From Hyposmocoma kahamanoa (lineage: Eukaryota; Arthropoda; Insecta; Lepidoptera; Cosmopterigidae): a stretch of DNA of 64,000 nt. Location of the stretch: the NCBI RefSeq assembly GCF_003589595.1, contig NW_020654810.1, positions 25,629,618 to 25,693,617 of the forward strand. The letters are read 5' to 3'. Below are positions 56,501 through 64,000 of the stretch, one piece after another. The stretch's first letter is position 1, and each line of letters starts with the position of its first letter. The position numbers and the translations under genes were made by a program. The notes beneath the pieces are model-generated. The model was not told the DNA's origin, made no database searches, and worked only from the letters and a program-made list of their open reading frames with translations.

Positions 56501-57224
56501 ATCAGTTGCCGAACTACAAAATGCGCGTTCTTAACGAAGAACAAGTTAACGTTCAGTGACTGCGGCCAAACTTACGATTGTAGATAAAAAAGCTACAGGG
56601 CGGCGACTCTTGTGAACTGAAATCAGACCGCTATACCGATTGACCACTGACAAACAAAACGGCCGCGATGAGTGGCGGGTCGCGGGGGCGGGGGCAGGAG
56701 TCGTTATGGTCGTTACACGTTAAATTTGGCACATTAAATTTTGCCAGAATCATCCATTATCTACTTCAAGGCCCAAATTTAGATAAACGTGCACTAATTC
56801 CCTCCTCACAAAGGCGCAGGCGCATCGAGTGACAAACGCCGATAACCCGAGCGATCATCACTCGAAACAAAGAACGTCCACGATAAGTATGTAATGAACT
56901 GTATAAAATAAACATTAAGTCAACTGTGCTTGACACATTTTAGTTATTTATTTGATCTAGTCCCCCGGATTGTGGTACAACAGTAAATACTTTACAACAG
57001 TAAGGATTTTATTTATTTATTTATTTTATTTTATCGAACAGTTACACACGTTTTTATGCTAAGCATAATTGATGTACTCGTGTTTAAATCGACAAAAGAT
57101 TAACGTAGTGAAAATGTTCGGGTTCTCTGTACCGATGGAGGTCATACGTCATCGCATGGTTCTCTTTGTACGTAAATTGACCATTACATTAAAATCGGTG
57201 AGAATCACAACCGTCCAAAATGGA
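53579..57224. other. Intergenic, no gene recognised; G+C-rich patches
   Basis: There are G+C-rich patches at about 54160-54250, 55985-56100 and 56660-56700. The first is followed by TCAGTT (54257-54262), an initiator-like string. No exon can be supported. A (TCAAA)n run is at 56409-56425. Confidence 0.4.
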
Positions 57225-57490
57225 CAACCTACCGAAATCTCTCTTTTCCCGCTCGGATTATTTCACGATTTAAGTCCTTTACGATTAAGGCTGCACAACT
57301 ATGGAACGAACTCCCGTTTGAAATCCGTTATTCTAAGTCACTTCGTTTTTTTTTTCACACAGGATTGCGTAAATTTATATTTGTGCATTTCAAATTTTAC
57401 CGTTGCCACACACGTCTCCCGCTCTGTTTGGCTTTTTCTGCCCCAATGGTTGCCTCGAAACCATCGCTCTTAGTGATAAGGCCGCTTTTG
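57225..57490 (+). mobile_element. LINE C-terminal relic
   Basis: The frame through 57265-57345 reads FKSFTIKAAQLWNELPFEIR, then YSKSLR, the AAxLWNxLPxxIR signature found near the end of many LINE RT proteins. The rest is broken by frame changes. Confidence 0.6.
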
Positions 57491-57861
57491 CCCACATTAG
57501 CGCTAAGTTGTTTATGTATTGTTTTAGTTCTTGGATGTGAGCAATGAAGCGTATATCTATCATGTTAATTAACCATTAAAACGGTAAAGAAGCGATAAAT
57601 ATCGTCGTCAAACATAAGGAATAGCGAAAGTAAGTATTTAAAACTTTAAAGAGCTACGGGTCCTCACAAGGCGAATTCACCTACAGAGGTAAATACATTG
57701 TATTGCAGTCGGCGGCGGCGGCGGGATCGATACGCGCGACGACGACGCGGGCCTCGCCGAATACCGCCGATACGCGATTTACCTTCGACGGCAATTTTTG
57801 CATGAGGCGAGTGTGCAATGTACAGACACAGATATTAATTACATTATTACACATATATTTT

Positions 57862-57990
57862 GGTTTTTTAACCGATTTCAAAAACAAGGAGGATATTTTT
57901 GTACGTATGTTACGCGATAACTCATTTGTGAACCGATTTTGATGATTCTTTTTTTGTTGGAAACAGGGTACTTCGGCAGCAGATTCGGTA
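57862..57990 (-). repeat. Dispersed repeat R-a, partial inverted copy
   Basis: On the - strand: AAAAAGAATCATCAAAATCG, GTTCACAAATGAGTTATCGC, GTAACATACGTACAAAAATA and TCGGTTAAAAAACC, matching the right part of the copies at 14165 and 59815. Confidence 0.7.
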
Positions 57991-59814
57991 GCAGATTTCA
58001 ATAATGTACTGTAATGTACTGAGATTATGTCTCATACGGATGGAGATGTTAAAAAGAAAACTTGCATGAATGTAAAGAGGGAAATTAATTGTTTGTCACG
58101 AGCAACGTGTGTTCCCAATTTTAAGAGAAAATTTATTCTTTTGTACATTCCTTTGTATTATTCTAAGATAAAACAATTCCTTCTCCGGCGTGAGGTGACG
58201 CACATCGACACGTCCATTAATATTCATGAATATCAGCCAGCGCCGACTTGCATTGCACTTTTTAACCTTTTCGATCATTGGAAACGTTTTCTAGAGCAAC
58301 GATGACGTGTCTGATCCAGGGCCTGGCCATAGGGCCACTCTCCCCCCACAAACAAAATTGCAACCAAAGCAATGTTAAGTATGAACCTTCATTCGCATCA
58401 CGCGCTTTTTTAAATTAATTATTTGACAACAATTCTATCGGACGGAGAACGGGAATAGACTTCTAGGCACGAACCCATCACACAGCACTGTGTCTTCCAC
58501 TTGGAAGACAACACATTCAACAAAGAATAGAGTAAGCTGTACAAAGGTTACTTTAATTTGTATTAACGATGGAAATATTTAGTTTCGTGGTATTGACGTG
58601 TTCAGGTGGAATAATATTACTGCGTAGCAAGCCTCGGCTGCGTGACGACTCCCATTGGCTTCCTCGCCTCCTTACTGTTAGAACAGCGCAACTGAATACA
58701 CGGAAGTATATAATAAATATTCAAAATATACTTTGCACCTGACTTTGATTTACGCCTCGCGCAGCTCGAACACGCGTGCACTGGAATAACAGGAACTTAT
58801 CGTAAATCAAATGGCGGCAATATCTTGAAGATTTGCCAAGCTGCTTGACGCAAATATTATTAGTATCCATAACAACATCGGCCGTCACTTGCGAATATTA
58901 GAATATATGGCTGCATTACTACCTACTTACGGAACACGCCTAGGGGCAGCAATTGGCTTGGGCGTTTTATAACATATGTATTATCTCACTACGTTGCACT
59001 GGTGCTAGGTTCAAAAACATAGTACGGTACTAAGGTGTGGTGCTTGTACTCTTTAGATTGGCATTTATACAGTCATGATATTCAAACAGTGAGACCTGTG
59101 TGTGCTGTGTGTGGTGTGTGCGCGGCACATAGCACAAAAAAAGGAATAAATATAAGGGAAAAGAAAAGATCGGCACGTTTACCTTTGGTATTTTTCTTTA
59201 TTTTACGATCTTAAATTATTGTTTCACCCAACCACATTCTAAGAGAATCAGCTTATCCTGTAACTATAAGTTACATGCATAATAACGGCTTGAGAGTTCA
59301 GAGAGCTTTTTAAGTCGATTGGCGGCTTCCCCACGGCCATAGTCTACGAAACTAACTAAAAGTGGCGAATCCGGGTACCACGTATGACTTTATACAATTT
59401 TTTTTTAACCTGTTACCACTTACGCTTTTAATTTTGTCATTGACAGCTGCATATGGGCTTGTCTTGTAACTTGTAAGTAACTGGAGTTAACTATTGTGCT
59501 TCTAGAAGCTTTTGTAAAGCAGAGGTAAACGAATACTTACTGTAAATCTGCAAAACACCATGAAATTTGAATTGCATCAAACATATAAGCTACATTAGTA
59601 GACTATTCAAAGTAGAACTATAACACGCTTGAGACAATTATTTGCAGTGCGTTGATTATTATAATTTGTTGTCAAGAGAGCCGTTTTATTTATTAAGTGG
59701 TTTTGAAATGTATTTCACTGAAATTCACCTTATTATACTTAAATAATACACTTAATAAACGTAATTTTTTTAAAAAAAGACTTGAAAATTTCGTGGAATT
59801 TCATCTATTTGCAA
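57991..59814. other. Intergenic, no feature seen
   Basis: A+T-rich DNA with scattered short open frames. There is no domain, splice structure or repeat that I recognise. Confidence 0.45.
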
Positions 59815-60052
59815 TTTGCCAAGTTTTATTGAAATCGGTTACCGGAAAGTGCGCGAAACCGAATTCAGCCCCATAGTTTGCCACCCTTAGAGGTGGAATA
59901 TTTTCTTCAAATTTAAATGGGACCAACACTGAGGTATCCTCTTTTCAAGAAAAAAGAATCATCAAAATCGGTTCACAAATTTGTTCAAGAGTTCAGTCAC
60001 ATACATATAAAAAATTCTTCTACTTTTTTAAGTCGGTTAAAAAGGCAGATAA
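59815..60052 (+). repeat. Dispersed repeat R-a, continuous copy
   Basis: It contains CATAGTTTGCCACCCTTAGA, GGTGGAATATTTTC, AAATTTAAATGGGACCAACA, CTGAGGTATCCTC, AAAGAATCATCAAAATCGGT and AGTCGGTTAAAAAGGCAGAT in one stretch. It shows what repeat R-a at 14165 looks like without the SINE. Confidence 0.75.
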
Positions 60053-60632
60053 TTAAGTTACTAGTGTCCGCATCTTGAAGATTCGAAATTGATGCAAGAG
60101 TAGGTACGAGGTCTTACAATCAGTCTTTGTCGAGTAAAAAGATTAATGAGACATTTGTTAAATTGCATTTTATTCGTGTGTGTGTGTTTAGAAAATGCAC
60201 CAACTATCATGTTATAAACAAAACACAAGGAACTAAGCGTAAGTCAGGAAAACCATTTACATTGTTGCTAAAATGTATTTTTCTATTTATATTAATAAAC
60301 AGTTGCTAATTGAAGACAGAGATAGCGAATTATTTCTGTGGCGAGTGCGATAAGGACGCATGAACTCCAGTCATAGATTATTGCGAATATACAAGCCAAA
60401 ACATCAACATCACTTACATTTTTTAATGCAGAGTTAATTTTCTGTTCAGAATGGAGACGGGCGCTTACGTATTTCTGTATCCTTTTAAGTAAATGTGCAC
60501 GATTATTGAAAGTGAGTGGCGGTGTCACAGCTCGATAATTCAATTCATTGAATACATTCGAGTTAATGAATGCTTTTAGAATACCTTTTTTAAACATCCT
60601 ACATTACTTGTTTTTGTAAAATATAATAATAC

Positions 60633-61010
60633 CTTAGAATAATAACGCATAGAATGATAGTTTCATATCAAACGAACCGTCACAAGTGAGGCAAAAATCA
60701 AATTCATGTAGGCTAGTTTTAGTAGTAGGTTAATATTAGGTTTTAGTGAATATTTATATAAAAATACAAGTTGAAACGCGTTACTTCCTTGTGGAATGTG
60801 ATGTTAGTATCTATTTTATGTTTGTCTGACGTATTTTTACACTCATTTACCGCACATTTCGACATTTTTAGCTAAAATTCTTGATCTGTTCGCGGTGCAA
60901 GTTGACCTTGAGCACTGACGGCTCGCCCGCTCGTGTAGGCCCTTTGGGAGCACTTCAATTTGCCTCACTTAGCGTGTGCGGGTTAGGTTTCTATGCGTTA
61001 TTATTCTAAG
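60633..61010. mobile_element. Non-autonomous TIR element (MITE) with 8-bp target duplication
   Basis: Perfect 22-bp terminal inverted repeats lie at 60633-60654 and 60989-61010 (starting CTTAGAATAATAACGC). They are flanked by AATAATAC on both sides (60625-60632 and 61011-61018). The 378-bp body has no open frame of note. An 8-bp duplication is typical of hAT- and P-type transposases among others; the superfamily is not fixed. Confidence 0.88.
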
Positions 61011-61584
61011 AATAATACCGTTTTTCTTAATGCGAGTCTGTAAATTGTATGTATATTTAGCGGATATATCAACACTGTTTTCGGATATCTTTTCGTTTGC
61101 CTGAAATGATGCTGACGAAAGGATCACAAGGGACACAACAAACAAATATATTTATTACCTTACAAATAGCATTTTTCCAAGGTTGCTGATTTTATTTGAC
61201 TCATAAATATTTTCCATTTTCCGCTGTGGTTTACTTCTTACAGACTTTCCTAATTGTTAATTCTGTTCAACAGAATGAGCGATTTTTTCAAAAAGTTTAT
61301 AATTATAGGTTGCGCGACAAATTACAAATTTCGATTACTACGAACGTAACATATCTCGTATTGTAAATAGTAAAAAAATATATAGCCAATAAAAATTACA
61401 AATATTTATATTTTTTGACAATAAAAGTCTTGAAATCGCTTCTATAGAATACTATACAGTCAGACAATAAACTTGAACATTTAAGTCATATTTCAGTCAT
61501 TTGAACATTTTTTATCATGATTGAATTTTCCTAAAGCGTCGGCATCGCGTCGCCGATTCGTGTCTTTATAGCTGTTACCTTAGA

Positions 61585-61860
61585 ATAATAACGCAGTTAC
61601 ACACTGCGACTTTTAGCAGCGGTGCGTTCGCGGTGCAGTCGCTAATACACCTTTACACACACGCGCACTTTAAGTAGCGACGCAAACGCGCGGCTGCATC
61701 GCTACACTTCCGATTTGTAGGCGATTGCATCGATGTTTGTATCGATGTAGTAGCGGCTTTGCATCGATGTAATTGCCTATGAATCGCAAGCGTAGCGATG
61801 CAATCGCGCGTTTCACGAACGCGCGTCTGCATCGCTGCTAAACGTCGCTGTGTGTAACCA
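61585..61860. mobile_element. G+C-rich TIR element joined to a stray TIR end of the previous family
   Basis: GTTACACACTGCGACTTTTA (from 61597) and the inverted GACGTTTAGCAGCG … GTCGCTGTGTGTAAC (ending about 61850) form imperfect TIRs around a CpG-rich body of repeated TGCATCGCT/CATCGATG motifs. TA is present at both outer edges. Directly left lies CTTAGAATAATAACGCA (61581-61597), one end of the element at 60633. Confidence 0.7.
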
Positions 61861-64000
61861 CTCTCATAGCTTGACGAACACTCGTTGTCAAATACCCCAT
61901 CATAAGTTTACAAAATAAGTCTGACTTAACATATGCTTGTATTTTAATAAAAATACATTCACAATAACGTGTTTCTATATGTAATTCCTATCGGTCATCA
62001 CGTTCATCTCAATCTTCCAAAACAGGTAATAATGACATACAAGTGTTAAGGATAAGCTGTAACGTTAATTTGTACAACGGGACGCTGTCGACCGCACGTG
62101 AATTCTGGCATGGTGTGGCAAAGTAAACAACTGACCCGCAAACTATGCTAACTTCATTATGAAATCATTACCTTTTCACAAATATGACCGTGTTGGTGGC
62201 GGCTGCGGTGCGCGGCGGTGCGGTGCGCGACTCGCCCTTTGCAAAGCGTCGGGTTGCCCGTTGGGCCCCTCGAATCACATAGTCGTCGCGCCCACATTAC
62301 TAGCTGCAGCCCAAACTCAGCCTGCAGTCACTTTCCTGATTTAAAAGGACACATGCACTGCACCAGCGGGAGCCAGCGGCAAGCGAAAGTCACGGTCACA
62401 TGTTCATGGCATCAGCACTGCTCGCGAAGTAAACACGACTGAAGTGGTGCGGAGGTCAGGTGTCGTATAGTTTGGGCGGGCGGCGCAGCGGTGGCACTGG
62501 GCGGCGGGGTCGATGCCCTCGCGATGTTGGCGCGCGTCGCCATGACAACGATGCACTTTCTCATTTCATAGAGTATTCACTCTACAGACAGGACTTTACA
62601 GAACCGAAAAGAAAACATATATTCGGTTATGCGGGAAACCCCATCTTTGATTGTCTTTATAATTTTTGATAGTGTAAAAAAACTTCATCATCCAGCCTAC
62701 AAAGTTTAGGTCTCATTATATAACAGAGATGGCAAAGAACGGGCAGATGTATGCGAATTCCGGCTGCAACAGTCGACAGTGGATTGTCCGATAAGGTGTC
62801 GTACCACCGGCCACGCCCATGACCCTTTACAAAGGAATACAGAATTATTACGAAAAAGTAAAACAGTGTATGTACATTTAACTTAATCTACTCCACATTT
62901 CAAGCGACGGGCGCCGGGCGCCGGGCGGCGAGAGACGGTTCGTTCCGATGAAGTGCAACCATAACATCGTCGGCCGAGGTGCCCTCTGTTGCGCGCAAGT
63001 GTAAGCCGATGGCGGCGCGGCGGCAACGGTGCGCGCCCAGCGCGCCGCTTTTACCAGTTGGAACTATCCTGACGTCGAATCGCTTACGATTCTGTGAACT
63101 ACCGCTAGATGGAAGTGTGAGCCTCAAAATGAAAAACTCGCTGCACAGTGGAAAGTTTACGATGTAAAAATTTACGACAGGACTTGGAGTATTCATAAGT
63201 TTACTGTATGGTTTTGATTTTATTGCAACACATGTACGATAGGATCATCACGAGCCAAGTTATTGCCCGTAAAACGTTCAAAACAATACCCACATCAGGC
63301 GTACGTTATGATTTACAGTCGCAGCGACGACGCCCACGATCGACGGCGCTAGTGGCAGCGGCGGCGCGGCGGCGTCAGCCGAAACCGCGATGGATTGCAG
63401 ATTTTATTGCTTACATTTATTATGAAAGTGACCTCGTATTTGTGCGATAAAATAGAATCACTTTAGTGCACACAATTTATTATAATCTTTTGACTCGCCC
63501 AAGCCCCGTACAATGTCGATGCTCGTTAAAGTTCCGACACGCGCGGCGGCAATAAAAGGACTAAACAATCTCTATGCATTAAAGTCAACGTTCACTTTCG
63601 CTGAGCAAATATTGGCCTATTAGAAGTATAGGGAAAACCAACAGTTTTCAATTGAATGGCTGCCGAGAATAAATTATCTCTAGTTCCGAGCATTTAAAAA
63701 TGTTTGCAATTAAATGGTTGGAAATGTGGTATCATCATCGGCGAGTTAGTCCTTGAAAGCTTTTGTGTGAGGCTGTAGGTACACTGGGTACTTACTTAGT
63801 TAATGGCGCTTTTGTTGCACTGTTGAAAGAGGTCATTGTTGCGCGACTAAGTGGCTCCTTGACGATAAATATGAGTGTGCGGAGCCACTGCCACGAGTGT
63901 TTCCTGTGACGAAACCGATTAAGATAACCGCTAACCGCGTATCGCTCACTGGAATTCCAGCGAGACTGCATTGACTGAATGGTTCTGTTGATCGCAAATT
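61861..64000. other. Right end of window, no gene recognised
   Basis: G+C-rich patches (62190-62260, 62475-62550, 62905-63060, 63310-63390) alternate with A+T-rich DNA. Open frames over them occur on both strands and show no domain or splice structure. They could be regulatory or repeat DNA. Confidence 0.4.

Noticed and set aside
62159..62669. Open frames in G+C-rich patches near the right end
   Set aside because: They overlap each other in several frames, have no recognisable domain and no paired splice sites.
1..64000. CRISPR arrays, bacterial operons, rRNA genes
   Set aside because: No spaced direct repeats, Shine-Dalgarno-led gene clusters or rRNA sequence were seen; the sequence is clearly insect-type with introns.

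Overview
The window is eukaryotic, A+T-rich DNA, almost certainly from a moth or butterfly. The grounds are short exons with GT-AG introns, several kinds of non-LTR retrotransposon relic in typical lepidopteran style, at least seven copies of one tRNA-derived SINE with a TTTATTTATT-type tail, a Penelope-like element with a GIY-YIG reading frame, and a small secreted protein resembling the lepidopteran immune-related Hdd1 type. The genes below were assembled by hand from splice sites and reading phase.

Left part (1-10100, + strand): the 3' half of a gene (gene A) for a secreted von Willebrand factor C (VWC) and mucin-like protein. It has two phase-1/phase-1 VWC exons (4826-5059, 5459-5650) and a 2.3-kb terminal exon (6802-9110) coding a Ser/Thr/Glu-rich tail. 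The 5' part lies before the window. Its introns carry non-LTR relics very close to splice sites. From 10100 to 16900 there are mostly transposon remains: a SINE, an ORF1-only LINE relic, a LINE with intact-looking C-terminal RT segments, and hairpin or dispersed repeats.

Middle (16976-17344, +): a two-exon gene for a 95-residue secreted protein. Up to about 25900 the DNA is intergenic, with RTE-like relics and a LINE copy that has a SINE nested in it.

25961-37678 (+): a second, complete VWC/mucin-like gene (gene B). I reconstruct 11 coding exons: a signal-peptide exon, four full VWC domains, long Ser/Thr-rich linkers and a C-terminal half VWC, 1153 residues in all. Genes A and B share domain types and phase-1 exon borders, so they look like tandem paralogues. 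VWC proteins of this kind (the chordin, CRIM and kielin type) often bind BMP/TGF-beta ligands, but that role is only inferred here. Penelope-like and SINE insertions sit in gene B introns.

38947-43810: a nearly intact LINE on the - strand with a 998-residue endonuclease-RT reading frame, beside older LINE relics and a SINE. 47019-45247 (-): a five-exon intramembrane rhomboid protease gene with its N-terminal tail, the HxxxN and GxS motifs and the catalytic His. From 47100 to 64000 I see no gene. This part holds SINEs, LINE ends, a (GT)n microsatellite broken by a 10-N gap, dispersed repeats and two TIR (MITE-like) elements. One of these has perfect 22-bp TIRs and an 8-bp target duplication.
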